A DNA stretch of 64,000 nt from Natronomonas salinimetallica (GTDB lineage: Archaea > Halobacteriota > Halobacteria > Halobacteriales > Haloarculaceae). Below are positions 17,831 through 26,397 of the stretch, piece after piece (within the stretch, counting starts at the first letter, position 1; each line of letters starts with the position of its first letter). Location of the stretch: contig NZ_JACDNQ010000006.1 of the NCBI RefSeq assembly GCF_013839515.1, positions 110,587 through 174,586 of the forward strand, given 5' to 3'. The translations under genes and the position numbers were made by a program. Under the pieces are notes generated by a model. The model searched no databases. It was not told the origin of the DNA and saw only the letters and a list, made by a program, of their open reading frames with translations.

Positions 17831-17840
17831 GGGTATAAAT
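17831..17840 (-). promoter_or_regulatory. Probable TATA box of the S-layer gene
   Basis: ATTTATACCC on the minus strand, a strong archaeal TATA match. Initiation about 25 bp downstream would give a leader of roughly 200 nt, long for haloarchaea, where most mRNAs are leaderless, but reasonable for an abundant structural protein. Confidence 0.55.
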
Positions 17841-17976
17841 GCTTTCTGTAACGGAGCAGCCCCTCGTATGCGGGTTTTTCACATAGACCACGGCGCGAGA
17901 ATGTCGTCTGTGAGGATCGTCGAACGGCGCTTTGCGTGAATCGACTCGGGGGCAAGCCCCGAAGCCCCGAGGCGAT

Positions 17977-18720
17977 TTACTCGCTCTGGATCCGGGGGGC
18001 GAGCATGAACGTGACGTGGCCGTCGCCCTCGGCGAAGCCGAAGTGCATCTTGATCGGGAACTCCTCGCCGAGTTCCATCGTCACCTCGGCGTCCGTATCG
18101 ATCGCTTTGTTCATGTCCTTGAGATAGTCCAGGGAGAAAAGCGAGCGCGCCTCGCCGGGCGTCAGATCGATGAGATCCTCGCGGCCGAGTTCGAGGTGGA
18201 CGTCGTCGGTGTCGCCCTCGGCGTCGACGTAGAACTGCTCCGCGTCGGGGTCGACGCCCAACGCGATGTGATCGGAGACCATGTCGGCGGCCGTGACCGA
18301 TCGGTCGATGTCCGCGCCCTCGATGACGACCTCCGAGGCGAGATCGAGATCGGGGAGATCGGGTTCTTGTCTGATCGAGTCGGGATCGATGAGCGCGAGC
18401 GTGTACTCCAGTCCGTCCAGCGAGATGTGGAGTTTACGGGTCTCCTCGTCGAGTTCGAGGTGGACGAGTTGGCCCGAGTCGGCCATCCCGACGATGTCGT
18501 CGAGCCGATCGAGGTTGACCCCGATGACACCGCCGTCGGTCTCGTAGGACTCGAAGGCGTTCGCCGATAGCTCCAGATCGACCATGCCGACGTTCGCCGG
18601 ATCGACCGCACGGATCGTGAGGGCCTCGTCCTCGAGGCGAATCTTGCACTCATCGACCAGCACGCCAACGGAGTCGAGCGCCGCCCCGAGCGTGTCCGCG
18701 CTCACGATAGCCTTGAACAT
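17977..18720 (-). CDS. pcn: DNA polymerase sliding clamp (PCNA)
   Basis: Ring-forming processivity clamp, 247 residues, binding PolB, PolD, ligase, FEN1 and other PIP-box proteins. It starts [18 protein letters not shown], carries the centre-loop region with [20 protein letters not shown], the interdomain connector region and the C-terminal [11 protein letters not shown], where the LAP-like LAPRI motif matches family clamps. Length is typical. A TATA-like TTTTTTAGG (18743-18751) is 23-31 bp upstream, giving a leaderless transcript. The gene follows pdhC on the same strand after a 335-bp repeat-rich gap, so it is likely a separate unit. Confidence 0.97.
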   Translation of the reverse strand: MFKAIVSADTLGAALDSVGVLVDECKIRLEDEALTIRAVDPANVGMVDLELSANAFESYETDGGVIGVNLDRLDDIVGMADSGQLVHLELDEETRKLHISLDGLEYTLALIDPDSIRQEPDLPDLDLASEVVIEGADIDRSVTAADMVSDHIALGVDPDAEQFYVDAEGDTDDVHLELGREDLIDLTPGEARSLFSLDYLKDMNKAIDTDAEVTMELGEEFPIKMHFGFAEGDGHVTFMLAPRIQSE

Positions 18721-18742
18721 ATACGCCCTCTACTGCCCGACC

Positions 18743-18751
18743 CCTAAAAAA
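18743..18751 (-). promoter_or_regulatory. TATA box of pcn
   Basis: TTTTTTAGG on the minus strand, centred about 27 bp before the PCNA ATG, between the gene and the hexamer array. Confidence 0.55.
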
Positions 18752-18809
18752 TCGTCCCATTGATTGGCCGCCGTGCGCGACCGGAATCCGGTCGCTCCGG
18801 GGCGATACA

Positions 18810-19046
18810 GACGGCGGCGGAAGCGGAGACGGAGACGGCGGCGGAAGCGGAGACGGCGACGGCGGCGGAAGCGGAGACGGAGACGGCGGCGGAAGCGGAG
18901 ACGGAGACGGAGACGGAGACGGCGACGGCGGCGGGAGCGGAGACGGCGACGGCGGCGGGAGCGGAGACGGCGACGGCGGCGGGAGCGGAGACGGCGACGG
19001 CGGCGGGAGCGGAGACGGCGACGGCGGCGGAGACGGAGACAGAGGC
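18810..19046. repeat. Hexamer-based minisatellite between pdhC and pcn
   Basis: About 237 bp built of six-base units (GGCGGA, AGCGGA, GACGGA, GACGGC, GGCGGG) arranged in higher-order blocks of 24-30 bp; the last blocks repeat as AGCGGAGACGGCGACGGCGG. The top strand has almost no T. All three plus-strand frames are open only because the repeat lacks stop codons; no start, promoter or protein-like composition supports coding. It occupies nearly the whole 335-bp spacer. Confidence 0.85.
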
Positions 19047-19055
19047 GGGGCGTCG

Positions 19056-20735
19056 TCACTCCAAGAGGAGCAACTCCGGCGACTCCAGATACTCGATGAC
19101 GGTGTTCGTAAACCGTGCGGCCTCGGCTCCGTCGACGACGCGATGGTCGATCGAGAGCGAGAGCGTCATCACCTTTCGGGGGACGACCTCGCCCGAAACC
19201 ACGCGCGGTTTCTCCTTGATCGCACCCAGCCCGAGGATCGCCGTCTCCGGGTAGTTGATGATCGGTGTGGCGTACTCGCCGCCGATCGCCCCGAAGTTCG
19301 TGACGGAGAAGGTGCCGCCCCGCATCTCCTCGGGGGCGATCGAGCGGTCCCGCGCCCGCTCGACGAGGTCGTTCATCTCGTCTGCGATCCCCAGGAGTCC
19401 CTTCCGATCGACGTCTCTTAACACCGGGACCATCAGCCCCGCGTCGGTCGCCGTTGCGATCCCGACGTGGTACTCGCCGCGGAGGACGATCTCCTCGGCC
19501 TCCTCGTCGAGTCGGGAGTTGAGGGTCGGATACTCCTCGAGTCCGGCGACGACGGCTTTGATCACGAACGGGAGATACGACAGCCGGCTCCCGCGTTCGG
19601 CGGCGCGCTCACCGAGTCGGTCCCGAGTCTCGACCAACTCGGTCACGTCGGCCTCGTCGTGGTGGGTGACGTGTGGGGCGGTGTACTTCGAGCGTTCCAT
19701 CTGCTCGCCGATCGTCCGGCGGACCCCCCGGTAGGGGATGCGTTCGTCCGCCCCGGTCGCCTGACCGTCGGCGGCGGACGGCCGTTCGTCGGCCTCCCCC
19801 GCCGGGACGGTCTCGGCGTCGGCCCGCTGTGCGCGCCGTTGGGCCTCGGCGTAGGCGTCGACCTCCGCCGGCGTGAGGAACGCCTCGCCGTCTCTCGTCC
19901 GATCCGTCGGGACCGCGTCGACGTCGACGCCGGCCTCCGCCGCGTGCCGTCGGGTCGCGGGGGCCGCGAGCGTCCGGTCGCGGTCGGCGGCCGCCGGTGC
20001 GTCCGTCACGGCATCGCCACGCTCGCCGTCGCCGCCCGAAGCGGTGTCGGCGGCGCGGGACGCCCCGTCATCGACCCGGCGCGTCGCCGACGTCGGACCG
20101 GCGTCGCTCGGGGTCCCCTCCGTGCCGCCGGGCGATTCCGCTGTCGTTGCTTTCTCCGTTGTCGACGCTGCCTCCGCTGTCGCCGTTTCTCCGGTCGACT
20201 CGGCCTCGGCCGCCGCGCGCACGTCGGCGTCGGTGATCCGGCCGCCGGGGCCGCTTCCCTCGACGGTCCCGATGTCGACGCCGAGTTCGCGGGCACGCCG
20301 CCGGGTCGTCGGCGAGGCGAACGTCCGGTCCCCCGTCCCGGCGGCGTCCGCGTCCGCCTCGGTGTCGGCCCGCCCCGGTGACGACGCCTCGGTGTCGGCC
20401 CGCCCCGGTGACGACGCCTCGGTGTCGGCCCGCCCCGGTGACGACGCCTCGGTATCGGCCCGCCCCGGTGACGACGCCTCGGTATCGGCCCCGTCCGCGT
20501 CGTCATCGAAGGTGATGATGACCGTCCCCACGGGCACCATTTCGCCCGCCTCGACGAGGATCTCCCGGACCGTCCCGTTCACCGGCGAGGGGACCTCGAC
20601 GACCGCCTTGTCCGTTTCGACCTCGGCGACCGGCTGATCCTCCGAGACGGACTCGCCCGGTTCGACGAGCCACGCGACGATCTCGGCCTCGGTCAGTCCT
20701 TCGCCGACGTCGGGGAGTTCGAACTCGCGGACCAT
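19056..20735 (-). CDS. pdhC: 2-oxoacid dehydrogenase E2 (dihydrolipoamide acyltransferase)
   Basis: Core acyltransferase of a pyruvate/branched-chain-type 2-oxoacid dehydrogenase complex, 559 residues. The lipoyl domain is residues 1-80, with lipoylated lysine in VETDKAVVEV. A linker of a five-fold ten-residue repeat (ADTEASSPGR) follows, then an E3-binding domain (TFASPTTRRRARELGVDI), a long acidic linker, a second E3-binding-like segment (TLAAPATRRHAAEAGVDV), and the catalytic domain ending with the active-site SLSIDHRVVDGAEAARF. Two peripheral domains and the repeats make it longer than usual E2 proteins of 420-520 residues. The start is one base past the pdhB stop. No E3 gene follows. Confidence 0.93.
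   Translation of the reverse strand: MVREFELPDVGEGLTEAEIVAWLVEPGESVSEDQPVAEVETDKAVVEVPSPVNGTVREILVEAGEMVPVGTVIITFDDDADGADTEASSPGRADTEASSPGRADTEASSPGRADTEASSPGRADTEADADAAGTGDRTFASPTTRRRARELGVDIGTVEGSGPGGRITDADVRAAAEAESTGETATAEAASTTEKATTAESPGGTEGTPSDAGPTSATRRVDDGASRAADTASGGDGERGDAVTDAPAAADRDRTLAAPATRRHAAEAGVDVDAVPTDRTRDGEAFLTPAEVDAYAEAQRRAQRADAETVPAGEADERPSAADGQATGADERIPYRGVRRTIGEQMERSKYTAPHVTHHDEADVTELVETRDRLGERAAERGSRLSYLPFVIKAVVAGLEEYPTLNSRLDEEAEEIVLRGEYHVGIATATDAGLMVPVLRDVDRKGLLGIADEMNDLVERARDRSIAPEEMRGGTFSVTNFGAIGGEYATPIINYPETAILGLGAIKEKPRVVSGEVVPRKVMTLSLSIDHRVVDGAEAARFTNTVIEYLESPELLLLE
20358..20490. repeat. In-frame 30-bp tandem repeat in pdhC linker
   Basis: Four and a half near-identical 30-bp units (starting CTCGGTGTCGGCCCGCCCC on the plus strand) encode the decapeptide ADTEASSPGR in the flexible linker after the lipoyl domain. 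Copies differ by single silent bases, so the expansion is recent. Confidence 0.85.
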
Positions 20736-20736
20736 T

Positions 20737-21735
20737 TTAGGCCCCGTAGGTCTCCCTGATCGCGTCCTCGATTCGCGTGTCCTCGGGCATATAATAGTCC
20801 TCCAGGGCGTACAGCGGATACGGCACATCGAAGCCCGTCACGCGGGCGATCGGTGCCTCCTGGTAGTACAGCGCCTCCGTTTGGATCGTCGCCGTGATCT
20901 CCCCGGCGAGACCGCCCGTCTTCGGTGCCTCGTGGACGACGACGGCCCGACCGGTCTTTTTGAACGACTCGACGATCGCGTCGGTATCCATCGGTGATAG
21001 CGTCCGCAGGTCGATGACTTCGGCGTCGATGCCGTCCTCGGCGGCCGATTCGGCGGCTTCCAACGTCGGCCGAGTCATCGCGCCCCAGGTGAACACCGAG
21101 AGGTCCTCGCCCTCGCGTCGGACGGCGGCCTCGCCGAGTTCGACCGTGTACGGCTCCTCGGGTACGTCCTCTCGAAACGCCCGGTAGATGAGCTTCGGCT
21201 CGAGGAACACGACCGGATCGGGATCGCGGATCGCCGCCGCGAGCAATCCCTTCGTGTCGTACGGTGTCGAGGGGACGACGACCTTCAGGCCGGCCTCGTG
21301 GGTATAGATGGCTTCCTTCGACTCGGAGTGGTGTTCAGGGGCTCGGATGCCGCCGCCGTAGGGGGCACGGACGACCATCGGGCAGGTGAACCGTCCCCGC
21401 GACCGGGTCCGGAGGCGCGCGGCGTGGGAGACGAGCTGGTCGAACGCGGGGTACATGAACCCGGAAAACTGCATCTCCGGCACCGGCCGGAGACCGTAGG
21501 CGGCCATCCCGATCGACGTACCGATGATCCCCGATTCCGCCAGCGGCGTATCGATGACCCGATCCCCGCCGAACGCGTCGTAGAGCCCCTCCGTCGCGCG
21601 GAAGACGCCGCCGTTCTTGCCGACGTCCTCGCCGAGGACGATCACGTCGTCGTCGCGCTCCATCTCGCTTTTCAGTCCGTCGCGGACGGCCTGTACCAGC
21701 GTCAGGTTCTGGGTGTTCGATTCCTGTGTACTCAT
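20737..21735 (-). CDS. pdhB: 2-oxoacid dehydrogenase E1 component, beta subunit
   Basis: Beta subunit of the thiamine-diphosphate-dependent E1 decarboxylase, 332 residues. Landmarks include LGEDVGKNGGVFRATEGL, DTPLAESGIIGTSIGMA, MVVRAPYGGGIRAPEHHSES with the conserved double histidine, and DLRTLSPMDTDAI. Length fits the family. Its ATG overlaps the pdhA stop by four bases (21732-21735), and pdhC starts one base after its stop, a tight three-gene operon. Substrate range (pyruvate or branched-chain oxoacids) is not fixed by sequence alone. Confidence 0.95.
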   Translation of the reverse strand: MSTQESNTQNLTLVQAVRDGLKSEMERDDDVIVLGEDVGKNGGVFRATEGLYDAFGGDRVIDTPLAESGIIGTSIGMAAYGLRPVPEMQFSGFMYPAFDQLVSHAARLRTRSRGRFTCPMVVRAPYGGGIRAPEHHSESKEAIYTHEAGLKVVVPSTPYDTKGLLAAAIRDPDPVVFLEPKLIYRAFREDVPEEPYTVELGEAAVRREGEDLSVFTWGAMTRPTLEAAESAAEDGIDAEVIDLRTLSPMDTDAIVESFKKTGRAVVVHEAPKTGGLAGEITATIQTEALYYQEAPIARVTGFDVPYPLYALEDYYMPEDTRIEDAIRETYGA

Positions 21736-22853
21736 TCCAGTAGCTCCTCGTCCCCGTAGCGTTCGCGCAACCGTTCGAGGTGTGCCGCCTGTTCGTCGAG
21801 CCGTTCGGTCCGTTCGGCGTGGACGTGGTCGAACATCTCCGCCGGGGCGGGACGCTCGGTGCGCTCGGCGGCGTCGATCGCCGACGCGACCTCGGATTCG
21901 ACCGACTCCCCGATCGCATCGACGGATTCGTCGTCGAGGATCCCCCGCTCGCGGAGGTACGCCTCGAGCCGCGGGATCGGGTCCTTGCGCTTCCAGCGCT
22001 CGACCTCGTCGTCGTCGCGGTAGACGGAGGGATCGTCCGCGGTCGTGTGGGCCCCGAAGCGGTATTGGATCGCTTCGATGAGCGTCGGCCGCGTGGCCCG
22101 ACCGGGGGCGTCGTCGCCCGCCGGACCGGGGTCTTTCGCCTTCGAGACCGCATCGCTCGTGACCTGATATACCGCCAGCGGGTCCATCCCGTCCACGAGG
22201 ACCCCCTCGAAGCCGTAGGCGTGGGCCTTCTGTGCCAGGGTCGCCGAGGCCGACTGCCGCTCGCGGGGGACCGAAATCGCCCACTGGTTGTTGTTACAAA
22301 AGAAGACGGCGGGCACGTCGAAGACGCCCGCGAAGTTGAGCCCCTCGTGGAAATCACCCTCACTCGTCGCGCCGTCACCGAAATAACAGAGGAACGCCGC
22401 GTCGTCCCCGGTCAGGTCGGCGGCCCACGCCGCCCCCGTCGCATGTAGGATCTGCGTCGCGATCGGGACGGCGACCGGGAAGACGTTCGCGTCGTCGGGA
22501 TCGTTGCCCCGCTCGTCGCCCATCCAGTAGCGGAGCGTCGAATCGAGGCCGACGCCACGGACGTGGGCGGCCGCGTGTTCGCGGTAACTCGGGAAGATCC
22601 AATCCTCGTCCGCGAGCGCCATTGCGCTCCCCACCTGTGCGGCCTCCTGACCCGACAGCGGCGGGTACGTCCCCATCCGGCCCTGCCGTTGGAGGCTGAC
22701 TGCGCGCCGATCGAAGTGGCGGGCCAATCGCATCTCGCGGTACATCTCGGTGAGGGAGTCCTCGTCGATATCGGGCACCGTTGCCCCCTCACGAACCCCT
22801 CCGTCCTCGTCGAGCACCTGAACTCGGTCCCGCGGATCACGATGTGTGCTCAT
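21732..22853 (-). CDS. pdhA: 2-oxoacid dehydrogenase E1 component, alpha subunit
   Basis: Alpha subunit that binds thiamine diphosphate, 373 residues. The ThDP motif GDGATSEGDFHEGLNFAG is followed by FFCNNNQWAISVPRERQSAS; GMDPLAVYQV and RFGAHTTADDPSVYR complete the family pattern. The ATG at 22853 starts MSTHRDPRDRVQVLDEDG; the frame is open somewhat further but without similarity. First gene of pdhA-pdhB-pdhC. Haloarchaeal E1/E2 complexes are known to oxidise pyruvate or branched-chain oxoacids; physiological activity is uncertain. Confidence 0.95.
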   Translation of the reverse strand: MSTHRDPRDRVQVLDEDGGVREGATVPDIDEDSLTEMYREMRLARHFDRRAVSLQRQGRMGTYPPLSGQEAAQVGSAMALADEDWIFPSYREHAAAHVRGVGLDSTLRYWMGDERGNDPDDANVFPVAVPIATQILHATGAAWAADLTGDDAAFLCYFGDGATSEGDFHEGLNFAGVFDVPAVFFCNNNQWAISVPRERQSASATLAQKAHAYGFEGVLVDGMDPLAVYQVTSDAVSKAKDPGPAGDDAPGRATRPTLIEAIQYRFGAHTTADDPSVYRDDDEVERWKRKDPIPRLEAYLRERGILDDESVDAIGESVESEVASAIDAAERTERPAPAEMFDHVHAERTERLDEQAAHLERLRERYGDEELLE

Positions 22854-22943
22854 GGGTGCCTCCCTCGCATACGCTAACCGTTCGGTGCCGTCGGCATAGT
22901 GTTTGCGTCGATTCCCCACGGCGTCCGTCGGCCGGGAGGGCGA

Positions 22944-23546
22944 TCACGGCTCGGTGGCCGAGACCCGCCGATCGATGACCGCCTTCGCCTCGGTCGCGGC
23001 CTGTTTCCAGCCGTAGCCCTGCTCGTAGACGTGGCGCTTCGAGTCGACGAGTTCCTCGGGCGAGGACTCGTCGAACCCGCCGCGGGCCCACGTTCCGGAC
23101 TCCCGAAGCCACTCGATCGTGTTTTCGCGGGTTTCCGCCCAGGAGAGACCGACCATCTCGTAGAACGCGACCATAGCGAACACCGAGTGGTCGTGAGCCC
23201 CCGAAACGCTCCCCTTCTCGTAGATCGTCTGCAGCGGCTCGAACGTCGGTCGGGAGACGCGGTCTTTGTACTCCGCCGGCGGCAACAGACGGATCGTCCC
23301 GTCCTCCTCTACGACCCGCTGGTCGCTCCGGAGGCGGCCGAAGACGGCTGCGTGGAGGCCGCTCCACCGGTCTGAGACGTCCTCGCGAAGCGCGTCCTCG
23401 TCGGGGTACGCACGGGCCGACAGCGGGCCGAGGAGATCGGTGTAGGCCTTCTCGATGTGGTGTCGGTCGGTCCCCTCGAACGCACAGCCCGGGTCGTGGA
23501 GGTTGCTCGTCGTCCGACAGCCGGGACAGCGGTACCTGAGACGCAC
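22944..23546 (-). CDS. Conserved zinc-finger protein of unknown function
   Basis: A 200-residue protein whose first 26 residues form a likely zinc site, CPGC and HDPGC (RYRCPGCRTTSNLHDPGC). The rest is helical and acidic with VAFYEMVGLSWAETRENTIE. I recognise the style as a haloarchaea-wide conserved protein but no activity can be assigned. GTG 23546 was chosen because it directly precedes the zinc site; an in-frame ATG far upstream would run into the divergent promoter. It is divergent from priL, sharing a 132-bp promoter region. Confidence 0.7.
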   Translation of the reverse strand: MRLRYRCPGCRTTSNLHDPGCAFEGTDRHHIEKAYTDLLGPLSARAYPDEDALREDVSDRWSGLHAAVFGRLRSDQRVVEEDGTIRLLPPAEYKDRVSRPTFEPLQTIYEKGSVSGAHDHSVFAMVAFYEMVGLSWAETRENTIEWLRESGTWARGGFDESSPEELVDSKRHVYEQGYGWKQAATEAKAVIDRRVSATEP

Positions 23547-23646
23547 GGTTGTTCGTTGGTTGGAGCGGGCACTCAAAGGCGTATCGCTCCCCACGCTCCG
23601 GGGAATCACGTCCGTGTCCGCCCGAGGACGGCCGGACAGGTCGGTG

Positions 23647-23656
23647 CGTTTATCGG
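23647..23656 (+). promoter_or_regulatory. TATA box of priL
   Basis: CGTTTATCGG lies 23-32 bp before the priL ATG at 23679, supporting that start and a leaderless transcript. Confidence 0.5.
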
Positions 23657-23678
23657 CGCTGCGACGATACCCGAGGGC

Positions 23679-24761
23679 ATGGAGCGGCTCCACGCCCGAT
23701 ACCCGTTTTTGGACGCCTCACGGGCGGCCGTCGAGGCCGCGGGCATCGACCTCGCCTCGCTGGTCGCGGAGGGCGGCCCGGCCGTCGAGCGCGGCCACGA
23801 GCGCGTCCAGCGGGCTCTCCTCGACGGGACGACCGACCCCGAGGAGCCGCGGATCTGGAGCACCCGCGCGGAGCTGCTGTCGTATCCGATCGCCCGCGTA
23901 CTCGTGTCTCTCCTCGACGTACCCGGAGCGACCGAGAAGTACGCCGCCGCGGAGGCGGCGACGGCCCGCGAGCGGTTCGTCGAGGACTTCGAGGCCGACC
24001 TCGAATTGAAGAGCGCCGAGGGAGGTCGGCTGACGCTCGATCGGCTGCTCGCCGACTTCGAGTTGGCCGGCGGCGTCGAACCGGTCGGCGACGGCCGCTT
24101 CGAACTCGACGTGACCGCGTACCTCGGACTCACGGCGGAGCTAGACGATCACCGCTGGCATCTCGCGCGCCGCCCCCTCTCGGAGGGGACGGTCCCCATC
24201 GACCGCCCGGAGTTGTACACGCTGCTCCGGGAGGCGGTCGGACGCCGGGTCCGAGAGGGGCTCCCGCTGTCGGTCCCCGAGGCCATCGAGGCACCGCTGT
24301 CGGCGGAGTTGGCATCGATCCGGCGCTCGATTGCGGACCTCGATCCGCCGACCGACTTCGAGGTGGTCTCGCCGGAACTGTTCCCACCCTGTATGCGCTC
24401 GCTTCTGTCCCGGGCACGGAGTGAGGAGGGCCTTCGGGGGCTCCCCGATCACTCGCGGTTCTCGCTCGTCTCGTTTCTGTTGGCGAGCGGACTCGACGCG
24501 GACGGCGTCATCGACCTGTGTGACGTCCCCGAGGCCTCGACCGAGGCGATACGGACCCAGATCGAACGCCTCGCCGACGAGGACGGGCCGGTCGCCGCGC
24601 CCCCGTCGTGTGCCGTGATGGACGAGTACGGCGACTGCGTCGACAAGGACGGAACGTGTGAGAGCATCAGACATCCGCTGTCGTACTACGAGACGAAGCT
24701 ACGACAGACGCCGGACGACCGGATCACTGACTGGCGACGCGGCGGTTCGGAGGCGTCGTAA
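23679..24761 (+). CDS. priL: DNA primase large subunit PriL
   Basis: Regulatory subunit of the archaeal-eukaryotic primase, 360 residues; it binds the catalytic PriS and contributes to initiation and primer length. The N-terminal helical domain (MERLHARYPFLDASRAAVEA) is followed by the iron-sulfur C-terminal domain with four conserved cysteines in PPCMRSLLSRA, IDLCDVPE, SCAVMDEYGDC and KDGTCESIRHPLSYYETK. The final YYE motif region contacts RNA/DNA in relatives. ATG 23679 is 23-32 bp from a TATA box. PriS is not in the window. Confidence 0.95.
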   Translation: MERLHARYPFLDASRAAVEAAGIDLASLVAEGGPAVERGHERVQRALLDGTTDPEEPRIWSTRAELLSYPIARVLVSLLDVPGATEKYAAAEAATARERFVEDFEADLELKSAEGGRLTLDRLLADFELAGGVEPVGDGRFELDVTAYLGLTAELDDHRWHLARRPLSEGTVPIDRPELYTLLREAVGRRVREGLPLSVPEAIEAPLSAELASIRRSIADLDPPTDFEVVSPELFPPCMRSLLSRARSEEGLRGLPDHSRFSLVSFLLASGLDADGVIDLCDVPEASTEAIRTQIERLADEDGPVAAPPSCAVMDEYGDCVDKDGTCESIRHPLSYYETKLRQTPDDRITDWRRGGSEAS

Positions 24762-24801
24762 CCGCCGGTCCCGGCCCAGTTCTATCGGGATCGGCACCGA
24801 A

Positions 24802-24999
24802 TCAGTACCGCCGCGAAAGGCTCACGCCGATCGCGGACATGAAGACGACGAAAAACGCGATCGCGCCGACGAGCGCGAGGCCGCCTTCACCCGTCAGCAT
24901 GCCGTCGCCGTAGGTAGAACCGATCCATATGACAATCGTGGCGAGCGTCCCGACGCCGGCGAGCGCGAGGATGGCTTCGACGGCGGCGTCCCGATCCAT
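24802..24999 (-). CDS. Small two-helix membrane protein
   Basis: A 65-residue protein with an acidic start (MDRDAAVEAILALAGVG) and two hydrophobic helices, about residues 8-26 and 39-58, ending VSLSRRY. Similar short proteins are widespread in haloarchaea, but no function is known to me. A GTG six bases upstream is an alternative start. It converges with priL and lies downstream of carS on the same strand, with an 82-bp gap. Confidence 0.65.
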   Translation of the reverse strand: MDRDAAVEAILALAGVGTLATIVIWIGSTYGDGMLTGEGGLALVGAIAFFVVFMSAIGVSLSRRY

Positions 25000-25081
25000 A
25001 CCCACGGATGGGACGGTATGGGAGAAAAACGCTTCGAAGGCGGGGCGAGGCGAGAGCAGCGCCCCCGGGGGACGGCGAGGG

Positions 25082-25621
25082 TCACCACGGCTCGTCTTTC
25101 AGCCCGACAGCGTACGCGAGCGCGTTCGTCAGAACGTGTAACAGCGGCGTCAACACGACGATCGCGACGACGACGGGGAGGGTGAACGTATCGAGAAACC
25201 ACCCGGTCGCGACGACGGCGGTCGAAAGCAATGCCCCGGCGACGAAATCGAGTTGGTCGATGCCGGGGAAAGCCGCGCCACGCTCCAGACCGGTTCGGCG
25301 CTTCAGAAACGACGCCGCGATGTCGCCGAGCATCGCACCGAACGCCAGGGAGACGGCGGCGGCGATCGGAAACGGGTCGGCGACGACGACGCCGCTGACG
25401 AACGGGTGGAGTCGGTTGAGAACGAGCGCGACGGCGACGCCGGCCGCGGTGCCGACGGCCGTTCCACGCCAGGTTTTGCCGTCTCCGAGGACCCGTCGCC
25501 CGTCGTCGAGGGTCCGGCCGTCGTCGATGGGGCGGCCGCCGCCGGCGAGCACGGCGACGTTGTTCGGGATATAGGCGGGGAGCATGGCCCATATCGCCAC
25601 CACGACGGTTTCGACTACCAT
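25082..25621 (-). CDS. carS: CDP-archaeol synthase
   Basis: Integral membrane enzyme that transfers CMP from CTP to unsaturated archaetidic acid, making the activated precursor of polar archaeal lipids. At 179 residues it matches the family. Diagnostic sequence includes [16 protein letters not shown], the cytosolic loop with [12 protein letters not shown], and the membrane motif [15 protein letters not shown] followed by [15 protein letters not shown]. Five hydrophobic segments are apparent. It is read alone or with the small membrane protein after it. Confidence 0.93.
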   Translation of the reverse strand: MVVETVVVAIWAMLPAYIPNNVAVLAGGGRPIDDGRTLDDGRRVLGDGKTWRGTAVGTAAGVAVALVLNRLHPFVSGVVVADPFPIAAAVSLAFGAMLGDIAASFLKRRTGLERGAAFPGIDQLDFVAGALLSTAVVATGWFLDTFTLPVVVAIVVLTPLLHVLTNALAYAVGLKDEPW

Positions 25622-25758
25622 ACCGCGTCTGCGAGCGGCCGTAGTATAAAAAGCGTGGTTCGGGGGACGGAGGCCGCTCGCCGGGAGGCGACGTCGGTTC
25701 GTCCCGCACTGTCGGCTACCGTCGTCCCGATCCCTCCGTGGTCTGTCCGGTCACGGGA

Positions 25759-26397
25759 TCACTGCTCTCCGTCCTCCGACCCATCGTCGGCCAGCAGCGA
25801 CTCCTGGCTAACGTCGATGTCGATCCCCCGGTCGTCGTTCTCGCCGAACCCGGCGCTCAGGATCCGGGTCAGGGAGTCCTCGACGGTCTCGTCGATCTCG
25901 CGGTAGGCGTCCGGATCCACTTCGACGACGAAGCCGGTCGTGATGTTCGGCGCGGTCGGCAAAAAGAGTACGTCCCGGCCGTCGTCGGTCGATTTTCCGG
26001 TTTTGAAGGCCGTCATCCGCATCCCGTTCCACGTTTCGAGTTTGACGGGCGTCTGGAGTTCGTCGGGACCGCTAACGGCGGTCTCGACGGCCATCTTCGA
26101 GGCGTTGTAGACGACCCGGAGTCCGGGAAGTCGGTTCATGATCCCGTCGAGCGCTTCCTCGAGGATATCGCCGACCGTCGTCCGCATCAGGTAACCGACA
26201 GCGAGCACGAGCAGGCCGAAGAGGAGGAGCGTGATGAACACGCGAACGACCACCGGGAGCCCTTCGAGCGTCGTCTCCAAAAGCGGGAAATTGGCGATAG
26301 CTTGATAAATAAACGCGACGACGTAAGCGGTGACGAGTAGCGGAACGAGAACGATGAGGCCGCTTGCGATGTCACGTTTCCACGAGGGCGACAGCAT
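25759..26397 (-). CDS. DUF502 family membrane protein
   Basis: A 212-residue protein with two N-terminal transmembrane helices (residues 11-33 and 50-70) and a soluble domain. The family hallmarks are visible: SGLIVLVPLLVTAYVV, a central LPGLRVVYNASKMAVE and FLPTAPNITTGFVVEV, corresponding to the PTTPNPTSG-type motif of DUF502. The C-terminal tail is highly acidic. Function is unknown in the family; a plant relative localises to membranes. It is not obviously in an operon. Confidence 0.88.
   Translation of the reverse strand: MLSPSWKRDIASGLIVLVPLLVTAYVVAFIYQAIANFPLLETTLEGLPVVVRVFITLLLFGLLVLAVGYLMRTTVGDILEEALDGIMNRLPGLRVVYNASKMAVETAVSGPDELQTPVKLETWNGMRMTAFKTGKSTDDGRDVLFLPTAPNITTGFVVEVDPDAYREIDETVEDSLTRILSAGFGENDDRGIDIDVSQESLLADDGSEDGEQ

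Larger units (their letters stand above)
17601..17976. other. S-layer 5' leader and promoter region
   Basis: The 376-bp stretch holds the S-layer leader (pentamer repeats 17611-17640, a near-palindrome ATCCACCCGGGATGGAT around 17674-17690) and its TATA box at 17831-17840. The remaining bases up to the PCNA stop at 17977 show no gene. Confidence 0.65.

Noticed and set aside
18810..19046. Long open frames across the hexamer minisatellite (Ala-Glu-Thr or Arg-rich peptides)
   Set aside because: Open in several frames because the repeat has no stop codons; no promoter, start context or natural composition.
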